Notes: generated from the sequence alone by a model not told the origin. A DNA stretch of 64,000 bases from Ignavibacteria bacterium (GCA_030693705.1 JAUYAB010000055.1:23125-87124), one strand, 5' to 3'. Positions 15,914 to 25,476 are shown, counted from the stretch's first letter. Numbers and translations are program-made.

Positions 15914-18900
15914 TTATTTTACAATTGCCATTTTACCTATTACATTTTGGTTTACGGAACCGTCAAGCGACGAAACTATTATTTTATAAAGATAGACACC
16001 GTTAGCAATTTCGTTATTATCTTGATCTCGTCCGTTCCAATCCACTTTTACAAATCTATCCATTGTAACATCGGCTTTATTGATTTCCGCTATTGCTCTC
16101 CCGGCGATCGAATAAATTTTTATTCTTACCGAGATGGGTATATCGATATTATGCTGAAAAGTAAAAGTAGTTGCTCCTTTAGAGGGATTCGGATAGTTCA
16201 TCACAAAATCTATGGTTGAACCGCTGTTCTCTACAACTTTGAAAAATTCCGTTTGCGATGAAAAGTTGTTGAATACATCCCAGGCTTTTACAAGAATTTT
16301 ATTTTCACCTTTACCAAGGTTGTTAAATTTATATTTTACTTGCCCGGACTTCCCTTCTGCATCCAGATCACCGGTAAAATAATTTGAAAGATCAATTGTG
16401 TTTGATTCGTTATCGTTAAGTACCGCTTCCAATTTATGCCCAATTCCGGAACCGGTTGTGTTTAAGCCTGTTTCATCAGCAAGTGTTACTAATAATGATG
16501 AATTCGGATTTACCAGGTAACCGTCTGCATTCTGCAAATTGTCGAAACGTATTTCAATTTCAGGACCTTTCCCATCATTCACTACAGAAGAATCGGTTCC
16601 GCCGATCAAAATATTTGAAGTTACTGCTACTCCATCACTCTCATTGTTGAAGAAGTAAAAAACTATTTTCCCGTTTTTGTTCTCGTAAGAAATATCTTTA
16701 GGCACAATGAAACTTGTAGTGAAAATTCCGTTTTTAATACTCACTCTTCCCTTAAAAATCAGCCCGCCTTGTTGAACCGTAGAATATGAAGGACCAAAGT
16801 CTTCATAAGTAACATATCTGCGTGAATCATAAATCGAAAGAATTCCTTCTCCATTAAAGCTGTTTTTTATCGAATTATTTTCATCACGTACAGTACCGGT
16901 AAGTAATACTGTTCCCAATGCCTTCATTTGCGCTGCAACGGAAGTTGAACTATGATTGATGGAATCTACCGAACCGTTCTCTTGCGGTAATTGCAGCCGC
17001 ATGGTTGGATCAGCAAAAAGGTGAAATTTCAAAGAGTTTGAATCGTGGAACTCAGATTTAGTTAGAAAATAAGCTTTTCCGATAGGAATAGGAAGATTAA
17101 GAGAATCTCTTGCACTCGTTAATGCATTAGTATAAAAGAAATTATTCAACGCGGCATTTTGATCGGAGTAAACCGGTCTTACAGAAGAAATCGAACCGAT
17201 GGCACATGAATTTTCTTTTAGCACTAATTCTTCAGCAGAACTTTGTGCACCTGTTTTATCCCAATAACCGAAATCACAAGTTGCGGCTGTTAAGAAAAAA
17301 TAATCTTCATTCTTTAGCTGCGGAATGGTAACACTTTGAACAAAAACCTGTTCGTGAGCCCAAAGTTCGGGACTTCCGTGTCCAATAAAATTTAAGAGAA
17401 CAGTCCCATTATTTATGGCGTCAATAATTGCTTGATTCACTTCCGGTTTACGTCTGCCAAGTCCCGTAATTACAGTTGGGTAACCGGCTAAATATATTTT
17501 TTTTAAGTCATACGAATTAGGAATGATCGAGTTTGCAAGAGTTTCAGACTGCCTGGTATGTAACGTTCCATCATCTCCTTTGGATGTTTTCCCATCATCT
17601 GCAACAAGAGTTATTAAATTCCTCCAGGGACCTCTTTCGGAATTCGTTTCGTAATGAATCACTTTATTTATAACATTTTTTGCCTCCGATAAACTTCTAA
17701 CCGGAAGACGAGCAATCGCAAGATCAGGTTGATTATCATTTCCAATTATTGCGGCATAATAATCGTCTGAAGCATAAGAATAGATTTCATCGAGAAATTC
17801 ATTAGTTTCAAAAGGGATAATAAAATTGCCGCTTCCCCCTTCGATATTTTTATAATCATAATCGCCATCGCCAAGAAGTAAAACATATTCCGGTTTAATA
17901 CTCCAATTATAATAAGCATATCTTAAAAAATCACGGATTGCCGAAGGGTCTTTCATTCCGCAAGAAAATTCGCTAAAAATATCATCAACATCTATCACGC
18001 TCGTTGATATTTTTACTTTGCTTTCAGTCTCGCGATAATTTTTCAAACGATTTGCTTGCTCCATGAAATCTTTTGGAGAAATGATAATGAATTTTGCCTT
18101 TCCGTCAGTACCTCTAATATCTTGATTTTTAATCTCGGTTGGATTTACCGGAGTTTTGATATCACCATCAACGCAAGCAATATATTTGGAAATCACATTT
18201 GGAGTTTCGTTCGCCTGAAAAGTATAATTACTTGCACTCAGTAATATCGGATCGCTGATCTCTTTAACATTAGAAAAATCACTTATGTTAAAAACCCGGA
18301 TGTTTGTCGAACCGAAATTTGAAAGCTGATACTCCGAGATTCCTCCCGACAGATTTGAATAGAAAATTAACTTCTCGACTGAATATTTTAAATCTCGCAG
18401 ATAGGAAATTTCGTAGTAATTCAAATATCCTGTTGCTGCAAAATCCGGTGGAGAGTAGGTGAACTTCAATAAACTTCTGTCTTCCGGTAAGGTTCCAGTG
18501 AATGAAAAAGTACTATTATCAAGCGTTCCATAAGAATATTCACCGTGCAAACTCAAATATTTATTAAGCAATGCTGTTCCGTTCTCTTCAACTTTAAAAG
18601 GAACAGAGACAGTTGCATTATTGATAAACTGAACTTTATAATTTACGGTTGAATTCGGCAACATTCCATCTAACTTTAAGGAGTAACTTCTACTTTTTAT
18701 TGATTCAGTAAACTCATCTCCAACAAAATGTCTTCCTGTTTTTCCTATATTAACTTTATCATCTTCATAAAAAAGATAAGCCTGGGTTGTGGTCTGAACT
18801 ACCGGACTTGCATCGTGCAAACTTGGCTGTTTGGTAATCCGTTTTCCGGTTGTTGAACCGGAAGTTATCCAATAATAATTTTGTTTTGAGTAGGTATTAT

Positions 18901-19891
18901 AATAACGCGCTACTTTACCACGGCTCTGATCAAATTGCCAAAAATCTGTTCCTCTTCCGTAGAACAAAATGTAATCCGCGTCATCAAATTTTCCGTCTTG
19001 TTCTCCCGAAACATAAATCGCATTTTCAAGAAGGTCTTGCGTCCGCACTGCTTCAGGATTCTCAGATAAAGTTGCACCGCCGTTATTATAAATTTTTATG
19101 GTTCGCGGATCAACGGTTGCCGCATCAATCCCGAATGAACTTAACATGGCTTTAGTAATCTTGTAAATTCCTTCCGATGGAGCTTCAAATCTTATCCACT
19201 TTCCAGAAGCCAGTACTGAAGAAACGAGTGCGGTTCTTTTCTGTAATTTGCTGCGAGTGTTCCATTGTTTTGCAATATCATAATTTAAAAGAATATCTTT
19301 TACAAAAGCATCACCGTTGGATTTTGTGAACGACGTTGAAGGAGCAAAATTAATTTTGATTTTAACAAATTTGTAAAGCCTGATTTTATTTTCGTTGGGA
19401 GAAAACTTAACCGGTTTAAAGATGATTGCCTGGACGGCAAAATCTCTTACAAAACCGAAATCACCGAAGGAGGCTAATTCTTCATTTTGTTCTTTATAAT
19501 AGTTAGCGCCGGCTGCATAAGAAAAGTCCGCAATCCCGTTTTCTTTTTTGGGGGAAGGAACAGGCAATAATTGCCCGGCTTTTTCTTCGAAGGAATAATC
19601 TAAAACTTGAATAGTGTTCCCAACTTCCGATGGAACACCGATATTAATTCTCTTTGCAACTATTTCAGGTTCACCAAAACTCAATGAGTTTTCTACCGAA
19701 GCTCCCGGAAAAGAAACTTTCGAATACTCTTTACCATCAACGGAGATTTTTTCAATCTGCTCATAATGCGGGGTAAACTCAATTACCATCGATGAGGCAG
19801 TTGATGAAATTACTTTTATATCTTCCTGGGGAAATAAAGGAGAGATTAAAAGAAATACCAAAACCGAGATTTTGCTAAAATTTCTAACCAA
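15914..19891 (-). CDS. porU: type IX secretion sortase PorU
   Basis: A 1325-residue exported protein with the gingipain-type C25 peptidase fold. The catalytic dyad is visible as His838 (FIGHGSPELWAHE) and Cys872 (TAATCDFGYWD). The segment YVLLLGDGDYDYKN precedes them, as in other PorU proteins. PorU removes the C-terminal signal of secreted cargo and attaches the mature protein to the cell surface. It carries its own C-terminal domain (NYPNPSKGATTF to MAIVK, last 85 residues), as known PorU proteins do. The signal peptide covers residues 1-21. A Bacteroidetes-type promoter lies about 80 bases upstream. Together with porV it supports an active T9SS in this organism. Confidence 0.94.
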   Translation of the reverse strand: MVRNFSKISVLVFLLISPLFPQEDIKVISSTASSMVIEFTPHYEQIEKISVDGKEYSKVSFPGASVENSLSFGEPEIVAKRINIGVPSEVGNTIQVLDYSFEEKAGQLLPVPSPKKENGIADFSYAAGANYYKEQNEELASFGDFGFVRDFAVQAIIFKPVKFSPNENKIRLYKFVKIKINFAPSTSFTKSNGDAFVKDILLNYDIAKQWNTRSKLQKRTALVSSVLASGKWIRFEAPSEGIYKITKAMLSSFGIDAATVDPRTIKIYNNGGATLSENPEAVRTQDLLENAIYVSGEQDGKFDDADYILFYGRGTDFWQFDQSRGKVARYYNTYSKQNYYWITSGSTTGKRITKQPSLHDASPVVQTTTQAYLFYEDDKVNIGKTGRHFVGDEFTESIKSRSYSLKLDGMLPNSTVNYKVQFINNATVSVPFKVEENGTALLNKYLSLHGEYSYGTLDNSTFSFTGTLPEDRSLLKFTYSPPDFAATGYLNYYEISYLRDLKYSVEKLIFYSNLSGGISEYQLSNFGSTNIRVFNISDFSNVKEISDPILLSASNYTFQANETPNVISKYIACVDGDIKTPVNPTEIKNQDIRGTDGKAKFIIISPKDFMEQANRLKNYRETESKVKISTSVIDVDDIFSEFSCGMKDPSAIRDFLRYAYYNWSIKPEYVLLLGDGDYDYKNIEGGSGNFIIPFETNEFLDEIYSYASDDYYAAIIGNDNQPDLAIARLPVRSLSEAKNVINKVIHYETNSERGPWRNLITLVADDGKTSKGDDGTLHTRQSETLANSIIPNSYDLKKIYLAGYPTVITGLGRRKPEVNQAIIDAINNGTVLLNFIGHGSPELWAHEQVFVQSVTIPQLKNEDYFFLTAATCDFGYWDKTGAQSSAEELVLKENSCAIGSISSVRPVYSDQNAALNNFFYTNALTSARDSLNLPIPIGKAYFLTKSEFHDSNSLKFHLFADPTMRLQLPQENGSVDSINHSSTSVAAQMKALGTVLLTGTVRDENNSIKNSFNGEGILSIYDSRRYVTYEDFGPSYSTVQQGGLIFKGRVSIKNGIFTTSFIVPKDISYENKNGKIVFYFFNNESDGVAVTSNILIGGTDSSVVNDGKGPEIEIRFDNLQNADGYLVNPNSSLLVTLADETGLNTTGSGIGHKLEAVLNDNESNTIDLSNYFTGDLDAEGKSGQVKYKFNNLGKGENKILVKAWDVFNNFSSQTEFFKVVENSGSTIDFVMNYPNPSKGATTFTFQHNIDIPISVRIKIYSIAGRAIAEINKADVTMDRFVKVDWNGRDQDNNEIANGVYLYKIIVSSLDGSVNQNVIGKMAIVK

Positions 19892-19970
19892 AATTAATCC
19901 AAATTGAAAGTTTTAATTTAACACTAAAGTAGCAAATATCTCGAAAAAGTATTTCTCCTAAATTTTGATT

Positions 19971-20003
19971 CAAAAATAGTCAATGATAGGGTTACATGTC
20001 AAG
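19971..20003 (-). promoter_or_regulatory. Bacteroidetes-type promoter of porU
   Basis: On the minus strand CTTGAC (from 20003) is followed, after 21 bases counted from CTTG, by TATTTTTG (19978-19971), matching the TTTG / TAnnTTTG pattern of the Bacteroidetes primary sigma factor. The predicted start of transcription is about 75 bases before the porU ATG. Confidence 0.5.
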
Positions 20004-20040
20004 GCATTTTAAAAATTTCTTTTGAGCCATGTGCCCGCCG

Positions 20041-20610
20041 CTATAATCCGAGTTGCTCCTTATTTTTGCGCATTGCGTTGATACAAAACTGAATATGCTC
20101 TTCAAGAGAGACTTCAAGCCCCGCCGCGCCATTTTGAATATCTTCTCTGTTTACCTGACGCGCAAATGCTTTGTCCTTCATTTTTTTCAAAACTGATTTA
20201 ACTTCAACTTCATCAACAGTTCTACTTGGGCGAACGTAGGCAACCGCGGTAATAAATCCCGCCAACTCATCACAAGCGAATAAAACTTTTTTCAGCATAG
20301 TATTGCGCGGTTCGCCGGAATAATCGGCGTGAGATAAAATAGCTTTCGTAAAACTTTCATCGAAACCTCTTTCGCGCAAAATCTTTTCTCCCATAAAAGG
20401 ATGTTCCTCGGCTGTTGGAAATTTTTCATAATCAAAATCGTGAAGAAGCGCTACGTTTCCCCAATACTCAACTTCCTCTCCTAATTTCTCTGCATAAGCT
20501 CGCACGCAAGTCTCAACTGCGTAAGCATGTTTAAGCAGACTTTCGTTCTGAGTAAATTCTTTTAAAATTGATAAACAGACTTCCCTATTCAGCGAATTAT
20601 CTTCCATCAT
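20041..20610 (-). CDS. HD-domain hydrolase
   Basis: A 189-residue cytosolic protein of the HD superfamily: LLKHAYAVE supplies an early His, ALLHDFDYEKFP the central His-Asp pair and AILSHADY a later His, the usual ligands for a divalent metal in phosphohydrolases. The EEHPFMGEKILRE segment is typical of the small HDIG-type proteins that resemble nucleotidases. The ATG overlaps the stop of endonuclease III by 4 bases (ATGA), so translation is probably coupled. The substrate is unknown; a role in nucleotide clean-up would fit the neighbour but is inference. Confidence 0.85.
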   Translation of the reverse strand: MMEDNSLNREVCLSILKEFTQNESLLKHAYAVETCVRAYAEKLGEEVEYWGNVALLHDFDYEKFPTAEEHPFMGEKILRERGFDESFTKAILSHADYSGEPRNTMLKKVLFACDELAGFITAVAYVRPSRTVDEVEVKSVLKKMKDKAFARQVNREDIQNGAAGLEVSLEEHIQFCINAMRKNKEQLGL

Positions 20611-21260
20611 TTTCCTTTTTTGGTTTTAGTTGATGAGGCACTTGGGCACAACTCCGCCACTTTACATTCTTCACATTTCGGTTTTCTTGCAATGCAAATA
20701 TTTCGTCCGTGATTCATTAGTAAATGCCCTGAGATTGTCCAATCTTTTTCCGGTAAAAGTTCTTTTATTCTAAATTCGATTTTCTCCGGCTCATCCGACT
20801 TGATAAATCCAAGAAGATTAGAAAGCCGTTTTACGTGAGTGTCCACCGCAACAGCGGGAATTCCGAATGCGTTTCCGAGTACTACCGAAGCTGTTTTTCT
20901 GCCAACGCCGGATAGCTTTGTAAGCGCTTCAAAATCTTTTGGAACTTCGCCACCATAATTTTCTACCAACGCTTTGCAACAACTTTGGACACTTTTTGCT
21001 TTCTGTTTATAAAAACCGGTTGAAAATATTTCCTTCTCAATTTCTTCTTGCGGAACCGCAACAAAATCTTTTGGTGATTTGTAATGTTTGAAAAGCTCTT
21101 TAGTAACGATATTTACTCTCGCATCAGTACATTGGGCAGATAGAATCGTAGCTATCAAAAGCTGAAAGGGATTCTCATAATCCAATGCAATTTTAACGGC
21201 AGGGTATTCTTTTTTCAGAATCGCAAAAATCTTTTTCGTTCTTTCTTTATCATCTTTCAT
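20607..21260 (-). CDS. nth: endonuclease III (DNA glycosylase/AP lyase)
   Basis: A 217-residue base-excision repair enzyme that removes oxidised pyrimidines. Visible are the helix-hairpin-helix LSGVGRKTASVVLG with the catalytic Lys122, the catalytic Asp140 in AVDTHVKRL, and a 4Fe-4S loop Cys189-x6-Cys196-x2-Cys199-x5-Cys205. The length is normal for the family. It overlaps the upstream ferredoxin gene and the downstream HD gene by 4 bases each, forming a tight three-gene operon. Coupling an iron-sulphur glycosylase to a 2Fe-2S protein is notable but may be accidental. Confidence 0.97.
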   Translation of the reverse strand: MKDDKERTKKIFAILKKEYPAVKIALDYENPFQLLIATILSAQCTDARVNIVTKELFKHYKSPKDFVAVPQEEIEKEIFSTGFYKQKAKSVQSCCKALVENYGGEVPKDFEALTKLSGVGRKTASVVLGNAFGIPAVAVDTHVKRLSNLLGFIKSDEPEKIEFRIKELLPEKDWTISGHLLMNHGRNICIARKPKCEECKVAELCPSASSTKTKKGK

Positions 21261-21595
21261 ATCAAATCCCGGTTAAATTTTTTCTCCTTTAGCATCAACC
21301 GCTCAACCGGTTTATTCCCAATTATATGCTGTTGGATTATTTCTTCAACATCCTCAACCGCCACTTTACCGTACCAAATTTGCTCAGGATAAACAACCAC
21401 AACCGGACCAAACTCGCAAGCATCAAGGCAACCGCTTTTGTTGATACGAATTTCAGAATTCAGACCAAGCGTCTTTATTCTTGATTTTAATTGTTCCGCC
21501 AGTTCCACAGAATTTTTACCGGCGCAGCATCCACGTGGATGCCCTTTATCCCTTTGGTTGGTGCAGACAAAAATATGTTTTTCAAATCGTTTCAT
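21257..21595 (-). CDS. thioredoxin-like 2Fe-2S ferredoxin
   Basis: A 112-residue protein of the (2Fe-2S) ferredoxin family with a thioredoxin fold. Four cysteines in the family order (HIFVCTN, then GCC, then SGCLDACEFGPVVVVYPE) should hold the cluster. The C-terminus (GNKPVERLMLK) is the conserved tail of this group, also seen as the N-terminal part of NuoE-like subunits. It is the first gene of the operon with nth and the HD hydrolase. Its electron-transfer partner is not evident. Confidence 0.9.
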   Translation of the reverse strand: MKRFEKHIFVCTNQRDKGHPRGCCAGKNSVELAEQLKSRIKTLGLNSEIRINKSGCLDACEFGPVVVVYPEQIWYGKVAVEDVEEIIQQHIIGNKPVERLMLKEKKFNRDLI

Positions 21596-21689
21596 TTTTT
21601 CACTTCTAAAATTTTCTTATCACAAATATAAGATTCTTTCAAAAACTTTTTTACATTTGGGAAAAATCTTAGCCATGAAACAAATCTCT

Positions 21690-21776
21690 ATTAATGAACA
21701 AGGAATGATGAATGTCGAAGTTTATTTATTTCTCCAACCTAAATTCGATGTTCGTGATTCATTATTTATTGGGTTT
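21690..21776. repeat. degenerate copy of a GAACAAGGAAT/TTCGATATTCATTATT repeat
   Basis: AATGAACAAGGAATGATGAA with TGTCGAAG, and the partly complementary TTCGATGTTCGTGATTCATT downstream, match words in the 237-base element at 22370 and in 22019-22076. It appears to be an old, decayed copy. No gene is seen here. Confidence 0.45.
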
Positions 21777-21809
21777 TGATATTTGAGAATTGTTATTTGC
21801 TTTAAGCAG

Positions 21810-21883
21810 TAGCGCGTACCGGATTCGAACCGGTGGTCTCCGCCTTGAGAGGGCGGCGTCCTAAGCCACTAGACGAACGCGCC
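21810..21883 (-). tRNA. tRNA-Glu (anticodon CTC)
   Basis: The minus strand folds as a 74-base cloverleaf: acceptor GGCGCGT with ACGCGCT, anticodon stem CCGCC/GGCGG with loop CTCTCAA (anticodon CTC), T arm ACCGGTTCGAATCCGGT. CCA is not encoded. Confidence 0.95.
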
Positions 21884-21935
21884 AGTATATTCAAAACTTA
21901 TTTAAAAGAATATTAATGAAAATATCGAATAATTC

Positions 21936-21997
21936 ACCCTGTTGGATAACTTATTTCTATAATCAGTCATATTTTCTAATAGTCTATCCAACGGGGT
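21936..21997. repeat. inverted repeat CCCTGTTGGATA / TATCCAACGGGG
   Basis: Arms ACCCTGTTGGATA (21936-21948) and TATCCAACGGGGT (21985-21997) are complementary except for one position and enclose 36 A+T-rich bases. It lies between tRNA-Glu and tRNA-Gln and may be a small palindromic element or a structured spacer. Confidence 0.5.
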
Positions 21998-22018
21998 AAA
22001 CAAGAAAAAACGAATTCT

Positions 22019-22076
22019 GAAGTGGAACTCAATTTTATCTTTCGAAGTTCCTTGTTCGATATTCATTATTTTTGAA
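22019..22076. repeat. partial copy of the TTCGAAGTTCCTTGTTCGATATTC repeat
   Basis: AATTCTGAAGTGGAACTC, then TTTCGAAGTTCCTTGTTCG and ATATTCATTATT match words of the 237-base element at 22370. The palindromic parts of that element are missing here. Confidence 0.5.
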
Positions 22077-22091
22077 ACTTCCTTAATCTTG

Positions 22092-22164
22092 CTGCCCCGT
22101 CAGGGGTCGAACCTGAACTCTTCTGATCCAGAGTCAGACGTGTTGCCAGTTACACCACGGGGCA
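22092..22164 (-). tRNA. tRNA-Gln (anticodon CTG)
   Basis: The minus strand folds as a 73-base cloverleaf: acceptor TGCCCCG with CGGGGCA and discriminator G, anticodon stem TCTGA/TCAGA with loop CTCTGGA (anticodon CTG), T arm TCAGGTTCGACCCCTGA. CCA is not encoded. Confidence 0.94.
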
Positions 22165-22369
22165 AGTTAGTTTTTAGCGCATATTCGAAGGTTTACAAAA
22201 ACCCTTTACGGGAGAAAAGCTCCTTTTGTACCATCTAAGTTAACATTTTTGTGTACAATCAATTCTTACGTTTCAATTAACTTAATTAGTTAATTTGTGC
22301 ACTGCAAAGTTAAACTTAAAAAGTTTTACTGCAAAATTTAACAATTCAATAGTGCTCTTGTTCATTTTA

Positions 22370-22606
22370 GGCTCTTAGAGAACGGTTAGTAATAACATGT
22401 TAACGATAATTAAATATCGAATACTGAACAAAGAATAATGAATTTCGAAGTGAATGCAATATGTATTTCATCCGCCGCGGCGGATCATCATTCAAAATTC
22501 CTTTTTCGATATTCATGATTCATTTTTTCCTTTTTACCTGCCTCTCTGCCGGCAATGAGGCGGGCAGGTAGCTTTTTTCCCAAGCAGCGTCTTGGGAAAA
22601 ACGTTG
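22370..22606 (+). repeat. 237-base composite dispersed repeat, copy 1
   Basis: This is a near-identical inverted copy of 49066-49303. In order it contains AACATGTTAACGATAATTAA, a GAATAATGAATTTCGAAGTG-like block, the palindrome TCCGCCGCGGCGGA, TTCGATATTCAT, a long palindrome ACCTGCC...GGCAGGT (22536-22569) and a hairpin TTTTTCCCAAG/CTTGGGAAAAA. It has no convincing coding capacity. A 200-base stretch before it (22165-22369) and 22607-22784 after it hold nothing I can recognise. Confidence 0.85.
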
Positions 22607-22784
22607 TACCTTATCAGTGAAGTTCGTGTAATCCGCCTCTGCGGATTGACAGAATATTGATGAAACAAAAAAACGATAGAATGCCTGAATTAAGATGCTG
22701 GATGAATGTTTTCCATTCAATCATTCATCTTTTTCAATTTGGTTCTGGCTTGTCCGGGTTAGGTTTATTAGAATTACTCACTGC

Positions 22785-23993
22785 CTATTTAACCACTACC
22801 AGCTTCCTCATTTGATGATCGCTCGCGGCTGTTAAACCGTAGAAGTATATTCCGCTTGAAAGTGACGATGCATCGAACGTTGCGCTGTGTGTTCCCGCTT
22901 CCAACCAATTATTTATAAGTTCTGCAACTTCATTTCCAAGAACATCATAAACTTTTAAAGTTGCGTGGCTGCCGACAGCTAATTGCCAACTGATTTCTGT
23001 TAACGGGTTAAATGGATTTGGATAATTCTGAAATAATTGAAATTTATTTGGCAGCTTGTAGTTTTGTTCGTCAACCGCTGTGGCGCTATCCGGCAAAGGA
23101 TGCGCTTGAAAAAATTCCCACATCAGATCATCGGCGTTAATAACTTTAGAGGGTTCGTCTCCCGGAAGATATTTAACACCGCCTGGCCAGGAATGTCCCC
23201 CATCGCGCGTCATATAAAAATGTATTTCGGAATTGTTGATGCAGTTACTCCATTTAACACATAAATAATTCTGATCGTTCTGAATCGTATCTTTTTTGAG
23301 GCAGCCGTTAATATTCATCCAAACGTTAAAAACAGAATCCAGCGGAGGATTGTAATGCTCGCTTACACCGCTTCCAATTCCGCCGGTGTAAGGAATATTG
23401 GTATCGTTGAAAGAATGAAAATGAATGATGGGAACGGCGCGTGAAGCGTTGACTGTAGTTTTTATCACCATTGTTGCGGCAACCGGTGCGATGGCAGCAA
23501 TTTTATTTGAAAGATCGCTTGCAAGCCGGTAGCACATCATCCCACCGTTTGAAATTCCCGTTGCAAAAATCCTTTTTTGATCGATATTATATTCGGTTGA
23601 AAGTTTTTCGATGAGTGTATCAATGAAACCGACATCATCAATATTAAACGATTCTGCCGCTCCGCAGCATCCTCCGGCATTCCATGTTCTAACTCCAAGT
23701 ACTCTAACTCCCTCCGGGTAAACAACAATAAAATTTGCTTCATCGGATTTAATACTAAGCAGAGATTGATTCTCGATATTCACAGCGCTTCCGAATCCGC
23801 CGTGCAAAGCTATAATCAAAGAAGTTGGTTTCGTGTTTACATATCCCGGCGGAACATGAATAAGATAATTTCGCACCAAGCCTTTGTAAATAAGCGAATC
23901 ATAAACGGAACTGTAAACACTTTTAATATGACATGATCCGCTTGATACTAAGAATAAACAAAAAATAATCGAAGCAATTATTTTTGTTCTCAT
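22785..23993 (-). CDS. secreted PHB-depolymerase-like esterase with T9SS domain
   Basis: A 402-residue alpha/beta hydrolase of the esterase PHB/feruloyl-esterase (LpqC) type: nucleophile Ser148 in GISNGGM, acid in FNDTNIPYTGG, His in RDGGHSWPGG, oxyanion region ALHGGFGSA. The N-terminal signal ends near SGSC, so a lipidated form is possible, although the type A sorting domain (NYPNPFNPLTEISWQL to KLVVVK, last 80 residues) indicates export by the T9SS. Likely substrates are polyester or feruloylated polysaccharide. It starts 4 bases after the endonuclease I gene and forms an operon with it. The sorting domains of the two neighbours are almost the same, which suggests duplication or gene conversion. 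Confidence 0.9.
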   Translation of the reverse strand: MRTKIIASIIFCLFLVSSGSCHIKSVYSSVYDSLIYKGLVRNYLIHVPPGYVNTKPTSLIIALHGGFGSAVNIENQSLLSIKSDEANFIVVYPEGVRVLGVRTWNAGGCCGAAESFNIDDVGFIDTLIEKLSTEYNIDQKRIFATGISNGGMMCYRLASDLSNKIAAIAPVAATMVIKTTVNASRAVPIIHFHSFNDTNIPYTGGIGSGVSEHYNPPLDSVFNVWMNINGCLKKDTIQNDQNYLCVKWSNCINNSEIHFYMTRDGGHSWPGGVKYLPGDEPSKVINADDLMWEFFQAHPLPDSATAVDEQNYKLPNKFQLFQNYPNPFNPLTEISWQLAVGSHATLKVYDVLGNEVAELINNWLEAGTHSATFDASSLSSGIYFYGLTAASDHQMRKLVVVK

Positions 23994-23997
23994 GATA

Positions 23998-25476
23998 TCA
24001 CCTAATAAGAATTAGTTTCCTCATTGACGATTTATCGTCTACACTTAATTTATAAAAATAAACTCCGCTCGAAAGCGATGATGCATCGAATGTTGTGCTA
24101 TATGTTCCCGCTTCCAACCAATTGTTTAAAAGTTCTGCAACTTCATTTCCAAGTACATCATAAACTTTTAAAGTTGCGTAACTGCCTATTGCCATCTGCC
24201 AACTGATTACTGTACTTGGATTAAACGGATTCGGATAATTCTGCTGCAACACAAATCCTTGCGGCATTTCTTCCTTATCATTTATTCCTGATATTCCCGA
24301 TGTTTTAAAAGTAACAACAGTATCATTCATTGCTACATTGTTAATACTCTTTAAATTTTTTAATTGAATTGAGTAAGTTGTACCGGTTGCAAGCGCCGGA
24401 ACTTTGATGAGAATTTTGGAGATATCGCTATTCACTCCCCATTCAATGCTCACCGGATTACCGATCGAATGATCCAAAATAAAATTTTGCGCATTTACGG
24501 CTACGGTTGAATCGAGATAGCGTGAAAAATCAATAAGGATTGATGATGAATTCATTTCAGCTACAGAAACAACTGAAGGCGCCATTGTCGTTTTCCAAAT
24601 TTCTGCGGCATATTCCGGGTGATCAATAAAAGGATTTCTGTTTTTCTGAATTGTAAACACCGCATTGTTCCGGTTTATTTCTTTCAAACTTACTGTGTCG
24701 TGAATACTCCAATCATAAAGCAAATTTGCGTACCAGGGAAGCAAATCGGATTTATTCGTCCCGGAACTGGATGACCAGCTTCCGTCTTCCAGATAATAGC
24801 GAACCGACATATACATATGCCCACGCGCAAAATCACCTTTATACGCATCAATAGGCTCAAATACAGTTCCTGTAAATCCCGGGTAGGTGTTCGGACCTAA
24901 CTTACTTCCGTTTTTGGAAGTCCATGTTGGAGAAGAGACGATACCATAGTTATAATTACCTCTCATGCCATTCACTTTTCCATCTGTCGGAAAAATGTGG
25001 TTTATATCAGAAACAGGTGGTGAAACTTCATTAAACCAACTTTGCGGCCATGAATGTTCTCTGTTATAACAATCTCCCTCAATGCTATAAGTTCCACATT
25101 GCTTCGTTATAAAGGTAAATTCATATGGTGGTGTTCCACCCGGAATATCGGAGTACATATCCCAGACTTTTCCGTTAGGCTTTTTATCTGTGGTTTGGTA
25201 GTATGTCCATAGAGAAGAATAACTTACTACCGTATGACCTTTAATTAAATTGTGTAACGTTGCTCGAAGTGCTGTACCATATAATTTGTAAGCTGCATCG
25301 TAGTAACCGTTTGTTCCTAAGGTTGCTGCGGAATTATTCTCTTGATTCTCAGTTTCACCGGAAACTCCACCAACCATAAACTTTTGATCCGATTGTGAGT
25401 AGCTATCAACTGAAAATAAAATGATTATCAGACTAATCCCCAGATTTCGAATTAAAGAACCGGAACGAACTTCCAT
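23998..25476 (-). CDS. secreted endonuclease I family protein with T9SS domain
   Basis: A 492-residue exported nuclease. The endonuclease I core is visible in REHSWPQSW, SDINHIFPTDGKVN and RNPFIDHPEYAAEIW, covering residues about 50-300 and including the His and Asn ligands of the divalent metal site. A middle domain (residues about 305-400) is an SbsA/Big-like fold, and the last 85 residues are a type A T9SS sorting domain starting NYPNPFNPSTVI. I start at ATG 25474-25476, which has AAAGGTG upstream; a GTG would add three residues. Extracellular DNA digestion for nutrients is likely. It is first in a two-gene operon with the esterase and has its own promoter. Confidence 0.9.
   Translation of the reverse strand: MEVRSGSLIRNLGISLIIILFSVDSYSQSDQKFMVGGVSGETENQENNSAATLGTNGYYDAAYKLYGTALRATLHNLIKGHTVVSYSSLWTYYQTTDKKPNGKVWDMYSDIPGGTPPYEFTFITKQCGTYSIEGDCYNREHSWPQSWFNEVSPPVSDINHIFPTDGKVNGMRGNYNYGIVSSPTWTSKNGSKLGPNTYPGFTGTVFEPIDAYKGDFARGHMYMSVRYYLEDGSWSSSSGTNKSDLLPWYANLLYDWSIHDTVSLKEINRNNAVFTIQKNRNPFIDHPEYAAEIWKTTMAPSVVSVAEMNSSSILIDFSRYLDSTVAVNAQNFILDHSIGNPVSIEWGVNSDISKILIKVPALATGTTYSIQLKNLKSINNVAMNDTVVTFKTSGISGINDKEEMPQGFVLQQNYPNPFNPSTVISWQMAIGSYATLKVYDVLGNEVAELLNNWLEAGTYSTTFDASSLSSGVYFYKLSVDDKSSMRKLILIR

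Noticed and set aside
22520..22720. Minus-strand open frame of 66 codons
   Set aside because: It is formed by the palindromes of the dispersed repeat; the second copy of the repeat does not keep the frame.
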